Assembly: GCA_900549715.1 (NCBI GenBank)
Contig: URPK01000002.1
Location: 62,001 to 126,000, forward strand
Direction: 5' to 3'
DNA: 64,000 nucleotides
Source of the DNA: an uncultured Collinsella sp.
Lineage (GTDB): Bacteria; Actinomycetota; Coriobacteriia; Coriobacteriales; Coriobacteriaceae
In this document: positions 1-10,143 of the stretch, one piece after another
Layout of the letters: each line of letters begins with the position of its first letter
How positions within the stretch are numbered: the first letter of the stretch is position 1
Notes under the pieces: model-generated
The model's input: only the letters and a program-made list of their open reading frames with translations
The model's database searches: none
Told to the model about the DNA's origin: nothing
Translations under genes and position numbers: made by a program

Positions 1-215
1 TTGTCCCAGTCGTGAATTAAGCCGGCGGCAGCGGCATCAAAGCGGTCAACGCCGTAGACCTCGGCCAGATGAAGTGCGGTCTCGGCAACACCCAGCGAAT
101 GCACATAGCGCTTGCGCTTATCTTTCATGCGAACATCGAGCAGCTCTTGAATGCGCTTGAGCAGCGCGCGCTCATCGCCCTCAAACTGATCCTCTACCGA
201 CAACGTAGCCCCCAT
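1..215 (-). CDS. yqeK: YqeK-like HD-domain nucleotide phosphohydrolase, 3' end cut by window edge
   Basis: Seventy-one codons of the N-terminus are visible; the rest lies off the left edge. The peptide carries RYVHSLGVAETA and, about 30 residues on, AGLIHDWD, the spacing and wording of the first histidine and the HD dyad in the YqeK family. Members of that family hydrolyse symmetrical diadenosine tetraphosphate. The ATG overlaps the nadD stop codon as TGATG, so the two are translationally coupled. The nadD-yqeK order is standard in many Gram-positive genomes. The assignment is firm for the family; enzymatic activity is inferred from the family. Confidence 0.85.
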   Translation of the reverse strand, partial: MGATLSVEDQFEGDERALLKRIQELLDVRMKDKRKRYVHSLGVAETALHLAEVYGVDRFDAAAAGLIHDWD

Positions 216-892
216 CACTCAAAATCTTCTTGACCCAGATCGACATACAAACTGCGCTTGCGAATGTAGCCGAGCACAGACTCGCTCGTAAGATAGCGCA
301 CGCTCATGCCGCGGGCAACTCGCTTACGAATGTTCGTCGAGCTGATCGCCAGCGCCGGAATCTGAATATAGCGCACGTCGAACGGCAGCCCCGACTCTTT
401 GATTCGGGCACGCGCCGTATCGATATCAAAGCCCGGTCGCGTCGCCGCAATAAAGGTAGCAAGCTCAGCAATTCGTTCGGCATCATGCCAGGTCACAATA
501 TCGATAATCGCATCGGCGCCCGTAATAAAGTAGAGCTTTACCTGCGGCGGGTAAAAGTCGCGAAGGGCATGAAGCGTATCGGCCGTATAGGTTACGCCCG
601 GACGGTCAATCTCGAACCGGCTCGCCAAAAAGGCCGGGTTCGCGGCGGTGGCGAGGACCGTCATGGCATAACGGTCCTCGGCAGGCGTCACCGGCTTGTC
701 AAGCTTAAAGGCGGGAGAGCCCGCCGGCATAAAGAGCACAGCGTCCAAGTCGAGCGACTCGCGCGCCTGCTCGGCAGTCACCAGGTGCCCGTAATGAATC
801 GGGTCGAATGTGCCGCCCATAATGCCAAGCCGAAACTCTTTGCCCTCTTTTATGGGCAGCTCGGGCAAACCGATTCCACCGCGCAGCGACAT
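215..892 (-). CDS. nadD: Nicotinate-nucleotide adenylyltransferase
   Basis: Transfers an adenylyl group from ATP to nicotinate mononucleotide, making deamido-NAD in the cytoplasm. Residues 23-37 hold the nucleotidyltransferase signature GTFDPIHYGH with the (H/T)xGH motif, and near residue 183 ISSTNIRKR matches the ISSTxxR motif. At 225 residues it is slightly longer than usual because about 20 residues precede the GIMGGTFDP strand; no better downstream start with a ribosome site was seen. It begins 3 bases after the obgE stop and overlaps yqeK, so it is part of the obgE-nadD-yqeK transcription unit. Confidence 0.95.
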   Translation of the reverse strand: MSLRGGIGLPELPIKEGKEFRLGIMGGTFDPIHYGHLVTAEQARESLDLDAVLFMPAGSPAFKLDKPVTPAEDRYAMTVLATAANPAFLASRFEIDRPGVTYTADTLHALRDFYPPQVKLYFITGADAIIDIVTWHDAERIAELATFIAATRPGFDIDTARARIKESGLPFDVRYIQIPALAISSTNIRKRVARGMSVRYLTSESVLGYIRKRSLYVDLGQEDFE

Positions 893-895
893 GGC

Positions 896-2374
<1,479 letters not shown>

Positions 2375-2378
2375 CTAC

Positions 2379-2421
2379 AAAAAGAGGGAGACCCTTGAAT
2401 CCTAAAACTCAAGTGCCTCCC
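2379..2421 (-). terminator. Intrinsic terminator between rpmA and obgE
   Basis: On the minus strand the arms GGGAG (2417-2421) and CTCCC (2386-2390), with an inner CTTGA/TCAAG pairing, form a hairpin followed by TCTTTTTG. It lies after rpmA and directly before the obgE ribosome site, so it should limit read-through from the ribosomal protein genes into obgE. Confidence 0.7.
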
Positions 2422-2446
2422 ACATATGTGCTCTATGAAGGGTAAA

Positions 2447-2704
2447 TTACGCGTTCGCGAGCGGGCGTACGCTGACCCTGTGCTTGATACCCTTGTGGAA
2501 CTCAACGGTACCGTCGACCAGCGCGAACAGCGTGTCGTCCTTGCCACGGCCAACGTTCTCACCCGGGTGGATGTGCGTGCCGTGCTGACGGACGAGAATC
2601 GTGCCCGTGGTTACCGTCTGGCCGGCATAGCGCTTCGTGCCAAGGCGCTGACCGCGGGAGTCACGGCCATTACGGGAGGAACCGAGTCCTTTTTTGTGTG
2701 CCAT
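2447..2704 (-). CDS. rpmA: Large ribosomal subunit protein bL27
   Basis: Eighty-five residues starting [16 protein letters not shown] and containing GRQ/G-type basic loops and [16 protein letters not shown], the bL27 pattern. It lies near the peptidyl transferase centre. There is no Firmicutes-type N-terminal extension that needs cleavage by Prp: the protein starts directly at the mature MAHKKG sequence, as in most Actinobacteria. It lies 33 bases after rplU and shares its promoter. Confidence 0.98.
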   Translation of the reverse strand: MAHKKGLGSSRNGRDSRGQRLGTKRYAGQTVTTGTILVRQHGTHIHPGENVGRGKDDTLFALVDGTVEFHKGIKHRVSVRPLANA

Positions 2705-2737
2705 TGTGTATACCTACTCTTTCGTTACGAGTGTAAT

Positions 2738-3112
2738 CTACTCGGCGACGGGAGCCTCGGCAACAGCCTCGGCCTCTGCCTTGACAGCCTTCTTGGCGCG
2801 GGACGTAGCCTGGACCTTCACGATCTTCAGCTTGGTGAGCTGCTGACGGTGACCCTTCAGACGACGATAGCGCTTACGCTTGTGGAACTTGAAGACCAGC
2901 TGCTTCTCGCCCTTGAACTGCTCAACGATCTGAGCGGTAACCTTGGCCTTGGCCAGCTTGTCGGGATCGGTGACGATCTTCTTACCATCGTTGAGGAAGA
3001 TGACCGGCAGGGTGACCTTGTCGCCCTCATTGCCCTCGATCTTCTCGACGGTGATGACATCGTCGGTGGCGACCTTGTACTGCTTGCCGCCCGTGTTAAC
3101 GATTGCGTACAT
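2738..3112 (-). CDS. rplU: Large ribosomal subunit protein bL21
   Basis: Ribosomal protein with the typical start MYAIVNTGGKQYKV, internal KRKRYRRLKGHRQQLT and a short Ala/Glu-rich tail; 124 residues. An earlier in-frame Met exists seven codons upstream, but the family consensus start and the AAGGG ribosome site nine bases before it favour 3112. It heads the rplU-rpmA pair and is transcribed from the promoter at 3155-3183. Confidence 0.97.
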   Translation of the reverse strand: MYAIVNTGGKQYKVATDDVITVEKIEGNEGDKVTLPVIFLNDGKKIVTDPDKLAKAKVTAQIVEQFKGEKQLVFKFHKRKRYRRLKGHRQQLTKLKIVKVQATSRAKKAVKAEAEAVAEAPVAE

Positions 3113-3154
3113 GTTTACTTGCCCTTCATGCATCAGTTAGTGCAACAGCCGAAT

Positions 3155-3183
3155 ATAGTAGCAGGCGAAAATACCCCCGTCAA
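3155..3183 (-). promoter_or_regulatory. Sigma70-type promoter for rplU-rpmA
   Basis: On the minus strand TTGACG (3178-3183), a 17-base spacer and TACTAT (3155-3160) sit 43 bases before the rplU start. The -35 overlaps the stop codon of the DUF2344 gene, so the ribosomal protein genes have their own promoter although they follow closely. Confidence 0.7.
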
Positions 3184-3992
3184 CGAGTATGTGGAGCAAA
3201 TCCACAAGTTCGCACAGGTATGGGGCTGACGAGTCGGCCCTCGTCGTCCTCGCATGCTTGATTCTGACGCTCGACATCGTAGGAGCAGATGGTCACGAGG
3301 TCTTGCATACCGGTGGAAACAATAGGTGCATCCACGCCCGGGGTCAAGCCCTGCAACAAAACATCAGCAGCGGAAAGCAAAATTTCCGGACGCATGGAGC
3401 CCTCGTTGTCGGCATGGGTGTCGAGCATGAGCACCAGATGATCCGGGCGCTCCCCCGCCGTGAGCTCATAGCCCACGAGCGTATGATCCAAATCCAAGCG
3501 CTTGCTCTTTTTTCCGCGCGCGTAGTCGATGCCATGGTCCGCGCGCAGCGTGTCGATCGCACGACGCACCTCGTCGGCGCTTACGGGCGCCTCGGGATCC
3601 AAGTGCAGGTCGATGCGATACGACAGACGCGTGAGCTGCGCCGTCAACGCCGGTGTGCGCACGTCGATGTACGCCGCCTCGATGGGGGCCAGATCGGCCG
3701 GAGACGCCGCAGACAGGCGCTCAAACGCCTCGTCGAGCGCCACGAACTCGGTCATAAACAGGTCATACCACTCGCAGGTCGACGACGTACCAACCGGTAG
3801 CGCCGAAGAGAAGCCCACGCGCATGTGCGGAGAGAAGCCCTGCGTGACGGCATAGGGAAGTCCTGCACGGCGCACGATGCGCTCAATGGTATGGATCACT
3901 TCGAGATGGCCCAGGTACTTAAGGCGATCGCGCTTGCCATAGCGAACACGAAGCCTAAAGAGCATGGGGTTGTCGGTCAGGCGCTCACTCAT
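3180..3992 (-). CDS. DUF2344 (TIGR03936-type) radical SAM-linked protein
   Basis: A 270-residue protein with RVRYGKRDRLKYLGHLE near the start and GFSPHMRVGFSSALPVG around residues 50-67, the hallmark of the DUF2344 family that always accompanies or is fused to a TIGR03960 radical SAM protein. Its ATG overlaps the stop of that partner (ATGA), so the two are coupled. The molecular function of the pair is not known; the genomic position next to ribosomal protein genes suggests a link to RNA or ribosome biology, which is inference. The family call is secure. Confidence 0.88.
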   Translation of the reverse strand: MSERLTDNPMLFRLRVRYGKRDRLKYLGHLEVIHTIERIVRRAGLPYAVTQGFSPHMRVGFSSALPVGTSSTCEWYDLFMTEFVALDEAFERLSAASPADLAPIEAAYIDVRTPALTAQLTRLSYRIDLHLDPEAPVSADEVRRAIDTLRADHGIDYARGKKSKRLDLDHTLVGYELTAGERPDHLVLMLDTHADNEGSMRPEILLSAADVLLQGLTPGVDAPIVSTGMQDLVTICSYDVERQNQACEDDEGRLVSPIPVRTCGFAPHTR

Positions 3993-5866
3993 GCGCGATC
4001 ACCCATCAATACATTCTTGGCGTGGAGCGTGGGGCAGATCCCGCAGCCGGTGCACGACGTGCGGGTGCAGTCGGGAGTCGTGACACCCTCGAGCGAGCGA
4101 CGGTACTCGCGCTCGAGGAAGCCGCGCGTGCAGCCGGGGCTCACGTGCTCCCACGGTAGGCGCCAGTCCAACTCGTAGGGTAGGTGCACGAGCTCATTGA
4201 GGTCGATGCCGTTTTTGGCAGCAGCCTCCTTCCAGATATCGAGCGAGAAATGCTCTACCCAGGCGTCAAAGCGAGAGCCCGCACGCCAAGCATCGATGAT
4301 GACGGGCGTCATGTCACGACCGGCGCGGGACAGAGCGGCCTCGATGAGCGAGGTCTCGGCATCGTGGTAATGCACGCGGACGGCACGGTTGCGAACGCTC
4401 GTGATAAGCAGCTTCTGGCGACGCTTGACGTCGTCGTAGTCGAGCTGCGGGCACCACTGAAACGGCGTGGCAGCCTTGGGGATAAAGACCGAAACCGAGA
4501 TGGACACCGAGATCGAGCCGCGACGAGCCTTGGGCACCACGGAACGACCGAGCTCCAGCACGTGATCGGCCAGATTGGCGATGGCCACGATGTCCTCGTC
4601 GCGCTCGCCGGGAAGGCCCATCATAAAGTAGAGCTTCATGCGGTTCCAGCCGGCCTCGAAGGCCGCCTTGGCCGCACGGTCCAGGTCCTCCTCGGTCACG
4701 TTCTTGTTAATGATGTCGCGCATGCGCTGGCTGCCGGCCTCGGGTGCGAACGTCAGGCCGCCCTTCTTTTCGCCGGCGACCGACTCGGCCATATCCACGC
4801 CAAACGAATCCAGGCGCTGCGACGGAATAGACACGCGAATACCCGTATCCTCCAGGCGACGGTTGAGCCTGCCGAGCACGTCGCGAATGCAGGAGTGGTC
4901 GGTCGTGGAGAGCGAGGTCAGCGACACCTCGTCATAGCCGGTCTTTTCCAGACCCTGAATCACCGACGAGACGATCTGGTCGGCCGAGCGCTCGCGCACC
5001 GGGCGATACGTCATGCCGGCCTGGCAAAAACGACAGCCGCGGGCGCAGCCGCGCAGGATCTCGATAGACAGGCGGTCGTGGACCAGCTGCGCATAGGGTA
5101 CGCACGACTGCGACAGCGGATTCGTGGCGCCGAAATCCTCGACGACGCGCTTGTAGACCACGGTCGGCGCATCCTTGCCCTCACGCGGCACGGTGTAGCC
5201 ATGCGGCGAGCAGGGCTCGTCGTGACGAACCTCATAGAGCGACGGCACGTAGTTGCCAGCAATGGATGCAAGCTGCTCAACAATCTGCGCGCGCGGGACC
5301 CCTTCGTCACGCAGGCGGCGATGTAGCTGGCAGGTCTCGAGCAGCGATTCCTCGCCCTCGCCGATGAGGATGGCATCGAAAAAGGCCGCGTACGGCTCGG
5401 GGTTGTACACCGAGGGACCGCCGGCGATGATGATGGGGTCATCTTCGCCTCGGTCGGCCGCTAACAGCGGAATGCCAGCGAGATCGAGAGCCTCGAGGAA
5501 GTTCGTCACCGCCATCTCGTGCGGCACATGCAGACCGACGATATCAAACGAAGCGACGGGGGCAGCACCTTCGAGCGACAGCAGCGGAATACCCGCCTCG
5601 CGCATGGCGTCACCCATATCGGGCCACGGCACATAGCCACGTTCGCAGGAGATGCCCTCGGCCTGGTTAAGGATATTGTAGAGGATGGCGATGCCCTGGT
5701 TGGGCAGACCAACCTCGTACACATCCGGGTAGATCAAGCAGCAACGGTAGTCGGCATCGGCCTTTGAAAGCGTGCCCCACTCGTGATCGATATAGCGACT
5801 CGGCTTTTCGACCTTGGCGAGCAGCGGCTCAATTAAATGAAAACAGTCTTGATACGGAACGCGCAA
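3989..5866 (-). CDS. TIGR03960-type radical SAM protein with B12-binding-like N-terminus
   Basis: A 625-residue protein. The N-terminal third (about 40-190) resembles a cobalamin-binding fold (YPDVYEVGLPNQGIAILYNI, IAGGPSVYNPEPYA). The central part contains the radical SAM cluster motif CxxxCxxC as GCARGCRFCQAG, followed by SLTSLSTTDH and MGLPGERDEDI typical of MiaB-like radical SAM barrels. The C-terminus has another cysteine group, CTRTSCTGCGICP, which could bind a second cluster. It is coupled to the DUF2344 gene. The substrate is unknown. It sits between the elongasome genes and rplU, where many Actinobacteria carry the same gene. Confidence 0.88.
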   Translation of the reverse strand: MRVPYQDCFHLIEPLLAKVEKPSRYIDHEWGTLSKADADYRCCLIYPDVYEVGLPNQGIAILYNILNQAEGISCERGYVPWPDMGDAMREAGIPLLSLEGAAPVASFDIVGLHVPHEMAVTNFLEALDLAGIPLLAADRGEDDPIIIAGGPSVYNPEPYAAFFDAILIGEGEESLLETCQLHRRLRDEGVPRAQIVEQLASIAGNYVPSLYEVRHDEPCSPHGYTVPREGKDAPTVVYKRVVEDFGATNPLSQSCVPYAQLVHDRLSIEILRGCARGCRFCQAGMTYRPVRERSADQIVSSVIQGLEKTGYDEVSLTSLSTTDHSCIRDVLGRLNRRLEDTGIRVSIPSQRLDSFGVDMAESVAGEKKGGLTFAPEAGSQRMRDIINKNVTEEDLDRAAKAAFEAGWNRMKLYFMMGLPGERDEDIVAIANLADHVLELGRSVVPKARRGSISVSISVSVFIPKAATPFQWCPQLDYDDVKRRQKLLITSVRNRAVRVHYHDAETSLIEAALSRAGRDMTPVIIDAWRAGSRFDAWVEHFSLDIWKEAAAKNGIDLNELVHLPYELDWRLPWEHVSPGCTRGFLEREYRRSLEGVTTPDCTRTSCTGCGICPTLHAKNVLMGDRA

Positions 5867-5876
5867 CGGAAAACCC

Positions 5877-6806
5877 CTAAGCAGCGAGATCGGATGTGTC
5901 TTGATAGGACGCCATAGGACGGGTAGCGCCCGCGACCGTGGTCACCAGATCGCGAACGCGGGAGAACGTGGCAGTGACCACCGCGTTGGCACGGCTGTAG
6001 TCGACATCGCGCTCGTAGAGCGAAACGAGCGCACGGCCCATGCCATAGGTGCCCGCAGCAGCAGTGAGCGCCTTGACGGCAAACCCAATATGCGGCGTCT
6101 GCTTGACGAGCGCGCGGGTGACAGCGCGGATCACAAGACCGCCGGCAAGCACGCCAGCGACCTCGTAGCCGCGCTCAGGCTTAATGCCGCGTCCAAAGAC
6201 GGCAGCGAGCTCAAAGAGCATGCCCACCTGCGCCAGCGCCATAACGGGATAATCGGCGCCCGGCAAAAACACCAGCGCACCGGTCGCCATATTGGTGAGC
6301 GCGCACGAGGTGATGATACGATTGGCCGCCGCGATGCGCATGAAGGCAAAGTTCGCCGCAAAAGCCGTTTCCTTTTCGGTGCGATCGAGAATCCAGCGGG
6401 CAAGCGTCTCGAGCAGATACGTCTTATCGGTTGCCGCTACCACGCCGAGCACAGGCGTGGACTCCTCGATAAACGGCACCTCCACAGCAGACTCGGCAAG
6501 CACGCACACGGGGGCGCCGGCGATCACGAGCTCCTGCACGGCACTCTCCAAGCGGTCGGAGCCGCACGAGAGCACCAGCACCACATCGGTATCGGTCTTT
6601 GGAGCAATTCGCTCCTCCCCCAGACGCTCGACGCGCACAATGCCCGAGGTCGTCTGCGGTACAAAGGCGTCACGCACCGTCTCGGCCAGAAAGCGCGAGG
6701 CGGACGAATCCAAATAGACCGAGACGCGCACCGGCGTATCGGAATCCTTCTTAACGGACGCGCCCATCTTAAAAGCGCGGGTCAGCTTATCTACGGGAAT
6801 TTTCAT
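5877..6806 (-). CDS. DUF697-like membrane protein
   Basis: A 309-residue protein I cannot assign to a named function. The N-terminal half (1-150) is soluble with alternating beta/alpha pattern (VVLVLSCGSDRLES). The C-terminal half contains two or three hydrophobic stretches (GALVFLPGADYPVMALAQVG; YEVAGVLAGGLVIRAVTRAL; KALTAAAGTYGMGRALVSLYE). The order PGAD...Q.GM....A..FG...P......AG......TR followed by G....A...TYGMGRA resembles the DUF697 helical domain found in YcjF and some membrane GTPases, but there is no GTPase domain. It lies between rodA and the radical SAM gene, so a cell-envelope role is possible. Confidence 0.5.
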   Translation of the reverse strand: MKIPVDKLTRAFKMGASVKKDSDTPVRVSVYLDSSASRFLAETVRDAFVPQTTSGIVRVERLGEERIAPKTDTDVVLVLSCGSDRLESAVQELVIAGAPVCVLAESAVEVPFIEESTPVLGVVAATDKTYLLETLARWILDRTEKETAFAANFAFMRIAAANRIITSCALTNMATGALVFLPGADYPVMALAQVGMLFELAAVFGRGIKPERGYEVAGVLAGGLVIRAVTRALVKQTPHIGFAVKALTAAAGTYGMGRALVSLYERDVDYSRANAVVTATFSRVRDLVTTVAGATRPMASYQDTSDLAA

Positions 6807-6824
6807 AGCAAACCCCTCCAGCGG

Positions 6825-8051
6825 TTACGCGGCGCCCGAACGATGCCGCCATATGGATTGTACGATACCCACCGTCAGCAGCTGAATCATCATCGAAGAC
6901 GAACCGAAGCTAATAAACGGTAGCGGAATACCGGTAATCGGCATCATGCCGATGCACATGCCGATGTTTTCGAAGGTCTGGAACGCCCACATGCCAACGA
7001 TGCCCACACACGATAGGCGCAAGAACAGCGACTCACACTTAAAGGCGACGCGAATCGTCGAAAAGATCAGCAGCACGTAGAGGCACAGGAGCAAAAAGGA
7101 ACCGCAAAAGCCAAAGGTCTCGGACAGGAAGGCGAAGACGAAGTCGGTGTGGAACTCAGGCAGAAAGCCGCCGGCCGACTGCGTCGCATGGCCTAAACCC
7201 TTACCAAAGAAGCCGCCCGAGCCAACGGCGATAAGCGACTGCTGCAGGTTGTAGGCATCGTCCGAATCGGCATTATCGGGGTCGATAAAGACCGTCAGGC
7301 GGTTCATCTGATACTGCTTGATGAGCACATCGTGGCCGAGCAACGAATCAAAGACCGAATCGAGCGCCAGGACGAGGGCCACCAGGCCCACGAGCAGGGC
7401 CAGGGTCGACAGCACCCATTCGCGGCGTGCACCGCTCATGCAGATGACGATGGCGCCCGAGACCAGCACGACCAGGCCCGAGCCCAAGTCGCCCATGGCG
7501 ACGACGGCCAAAAACGGAATGGACAGCATGCCGCAGAGCTTGACGTAGTCGCGAACAGTATCGATGCGACCGTTATACTGCGAGCCAAGCGTGGCGATAA
7601 AGAAGATGGTGATGAGCTTGGCAAGCTCAACCGGCTGGAATGTCAAGCCGATACCGGGAATCTTGATCCAGCCCGTCATGCCCAGACCGCCCGTATAGGA
7701 CAGGCCCGGAATCTTGGGCGAGAAGATCACGATCAGGTCGATGACGAGCAGCGCCGTCGAGAAGTTAGAGATGCCGCGCAGATCGGTACGCCAGACCAGC
7801 ACCGCCAACACCGCCCCGATACCAATTCCCAACAGATGGCGTGAGAACGAAGCATCGGCCTTAAACTGCGAAGCCGACCAGATAATGATGGCACCGTAGG
7901 CGACAAGCGCCACTGTAGCCACGAGCACACCGATATGCACCTTTTGGCGAAACGTGCCGCGCGAGGCCGAAAGTTGCTTGTTGACGCGGTCCAGGCTGCT
8001 GCGAGAGCCGGTCTTGGTTGAACGGAACAGATCCGCCGGAGAAAAATCCAT
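6825..8051 (-). CDS. rodA: RodA-type SEDS peptidoglycan glycosyltransferase
   Basis: Polymerises lipid II glycan chains for cell elongation, together with PBP2. The 408-residue protein has about ten membrane segments, the SEDS stretch WIKIPGIGLTFQPVELAKL, and the C-terminal ITGIPLPFISFGSSSMMIQL block in which SEDS proteins carry their conserved PxPFISYGGS. A roughly 40-residue basic cytoplasmic tail precedes the first membrane helix. It starts 9 bases after the pbp2 stop and is the last member of the mreBCD-pbp2-rodA run. The neighbouring PBP2 argues for RodA rather than FtsW. Confidence 0.93.
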   Translation of the reverse strand: MDFSPADLFRSTKTGSRSSLDRVNKQLSASRGTFRQKVHIGVLVATVALVAYGAIIIWSASQFKADASFSRHLLGIGIGAVLAVLVWRTDLRGISNFSTALLVIDLIVIFSPKIPGLSYTGGLGMTGWIKIPGIGLTFQPVELAKLITIFFIATLGSQYNGRIDTVRDYVKLCGMLSIPFLAVVAMGDLGSGLVVLVSGAIVICMSGARREWVLSTLALLVGLVALVLALDSVFDSLLGHDVLIKQYQMNRLTVFIDPDNADSDDAYNLQQSLIAVGSGGFFGKGLGHATQSAGGFLPEFHTDFVFAFLSETFGFCGSFLLLCLYVLLIFSTIRVAFKCESLFLRLSCVGIVGMWAFQTFENIGMCIGMMPITGIPLPFISFGSSSMMIQLLTVGIVQSIWRHRSGAA

Positions 8052-8060
8052 CGCAACCTC

Positions 8061-10130
8061 CTATCGAACCGAAGAATCGCCCGAGGCCGAAGAGGTATCG
8101 GGCTCGTCATAAATCACGCCGAGCACGTCGCGCACGACATGCATCGCGGTATCTGAGCCACCGCCGCCCTGCTCCAGGACAGTAGCGATGACATACTTGG
8201 GATCATCGGCCGGTGCATAGGCGCAGAACCACGCGTATTCGTCCTCGCCGCTTTTCTCGCCCGTGCCCGACTTGCCGTATACCTGCGGCGTCAGGGTGCC
8301 AAAGTGAGCCGCCAGGGACGTCGATGCCGTGTAAATCACGTCGTGCATGCCGTTGCGAACAAGAGTCAAATCCGAATCGCTGTTGATCTTGGCCTCCAGA
8401 CGCTTCTTCTTGCCCTTGCCGTTGTACTTATAGGCATCGCCGTCGCCATCGCGCGACACGGCAGACAAAAACACGTGAGGCACGTACTGTTTGCCGCCGT
8501 TGGCAAGGCCCATGTAGGCGCACGCCATCTGCAGGGGCGTCACCAGGATGTCGCCCTGGCCGATGGCAATGTTGGTCATATCGCCGGCATTCCACTTGCG
8601 GTCCTCGGCAGAGGCGTCGGTGAAGTACGACTCCTTCCACTCGGCATCGGGAATACGGCCCGCGCCCTCACTCGGCAGATCGATACCGCAGGTCTTGCCT
8701 AGGCCCCAGCGACGAAAGACCTCCTGCAGGCCCTCGGAATGTTGCTCGTCATAAAAGAACGCCTTGCCCATGTCGTAGAAGACGGGGTCGCACGAGTTGG
8801 CGATACCCGACTGCAGCGTCATGGTGCCGTGGCCAGACGTCAGCCAGCAGCGCTTGCCCCAAGCCTTGCCCAAGCCCGTCCAATAGCCCGTGCAGTTGGT
8901 TGTCTGCGTTGAAGTGTAGGTTCCAAACTCAAGACCAGCCAGTGCCGAGAGCGGCTTGATGGTCGAGGCCGACATGTACTGTCCGCTAATGGCGCGGTTG
9001 AGCAGCGGGTGCGAACCCTTGTCGTCATTGAGCTCGGTCCACACGTCATTTGAGACGCCGCCGATAAAGACGGACGGATCGAACTTGGGCTCGCTCGCCA
9101 TACCCAGGATCTCGCCATTGTTGGGATCGAGACACACCACAGCGCCGTTGCCGGCATTGCTGTAGCCAGTGGTCTTGGCAAGCTCGATGGCGCTCGCCAG
9201 CGCCGTCTCACAGGCCTGTTGGATCTTAAGGTCGAGCGTGAGCTTAATGTCGGAGCCGGCCTTGGCGGGCACGGCGCCGGCCTGACCGGTCACATTGCCC
9301 GAGGCATCGACCTTGACGGTCTGCTCGCCACGAATACCCTGCAGCAGGTTTTCGTAGTAGCTCTCAACACCCGCCTGGCCCACGATATCGCCCGACTGGT
9401 ACGTAATCCGGCCAGCAGAAGCATCATCATCGCCAGAGGTTTTCTTATTCTGGGCCTCGAGCTGCTCGGAGGTAATGGTGCCGGTATAGCCCAAAATGTG
9501 ACAGGCCGTCTCGCCGTACGGGTACTGACGCTCGGTACGCTCGGCAATCTTGACGCCCGGAAACTCGCCGGCGTGCTCCTGAATATAGGCAACCGTAGAG
9601 CGACGGACGTCCGTCGCGATGGTATGCAGGCTCTGGGCGCCCTCGGAATTGTCCTGAATATTGCGCAGAACCGCCACGTAGGGCATACCGAGCACGTTGG
9701 CAAGATGGCGAACCAGAACCTCATCCTCGGCAAGGTCGCGGTAGGCCACGACAGCAAGTGAGGGACGGTTCTGGACAAGCGCCACGCCATTGCGGTCGAG
9801 GATGCGGCCGCGCACAGCGGGTGTGGTAACGGTGCGCGTCTGATTGCTATTAGCCTGCTTTTCGTAATAGTCCGACGAGACCATCTGCATACCCCACAGC
9901 TTGACGGCAAGCGCCGCGAACATCGCGCCCACACCCGTGGTGAGGATGGAGAAGCGGCCCTTAAAGGCGGTCGCCGCGGTATTGCCCTCGCCCTCGGTGG
10001 CGCGCGGGGCCGTTCCATGCTGCGTATCGTAGGTAAAACGGGAATCGCCGCGACGCATGATGACCAGCGCGACCACGATGGCCACAACCAGCACGATACC
10101 GGCGATAATAACCGTCATCTGGGAAGACAT
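8061..10130 (-). CDS. mrdA: Penicillin-binding protein 2 (class B transpeptidase)
   Basis: D,D-transpeptidase that crosslinks elongasome peptidoglycan. Motifs: SxxK as STIK (Ser389 nucleophile), SCD at 446-448 in the SxN position, and KSGTG at 620-624. A dimerisation domain with GRILDRNGVALVQNRP starts near residue 108. Unlike the textbook single anchor, two hydrophobic segments are visible: about 6-25, followed by a basic/acidic linker, and about 60-82. Either the N-terminus is polytopic or the first segment is an added anchor. It is 689 residues, encoded between mreD and rodA, and presumably works with that RodA. Confidence 0.93.
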   Translation of the reverse strand: MSSQMTVIIAGIVLVVAIVVALVIMRRGDSRFTYDTQHGTAPRATEGEGNTAATAFKGRFSILTTGVGAMFAALAVKLWGMQMVSSDYYEKQANSNQTRTVTTPAVRGRILDRNGVALVQNRPSLAVVAYRDLAEDEVLVRHLANVLGMPYVAVLRNIQDNSEGAQSLHTIATDVRRSTVAYIQEHAGEFPGVKIAERTERQYPYGETACHILGYTGTITSEQLEAQNKKTSGDDDASAGRITYQSGDIVGQAGVESYYENLLQGIRGEQTVKVDASGNVTGQAGAVPAKAGSDIKLTLDLKIQQACETALASAIELAKTTGYSNAGNGAVVCLDPNNGEILGMASEPKFDPSVFIGGVSNDVWTELNDDKGSHPLLNRAISGQYMSASTIKPLSALAGLEFGTYTSTQTTNCTGYWTGLGKAWGKRCWLTSGHGTMTLQSGIANSCDPVFYDMGKAFFYDEQHSEGLQEVFRRWGLGKTCGIDLPSEGAGRIPDAEWKESYFTDASAEDRKWNAGDMTNIAIGQGDILVTPLQMACAYMGLANGGKQYVPHVFLSAVSRDGDGDAYKYNGKGKKKRLEAKINSDSDLTLVRNGMHDVIYTASTSLAAHFGTLTPQVYGKSGTGEKSGEDEYAWFCAYAPADDPKYVIATVLEQGGGGSDTAMHVVRDVLGVIYDEPDTSSASGDSSVR

Positions 10131-10143
10131 CTACAGGCCTCCC

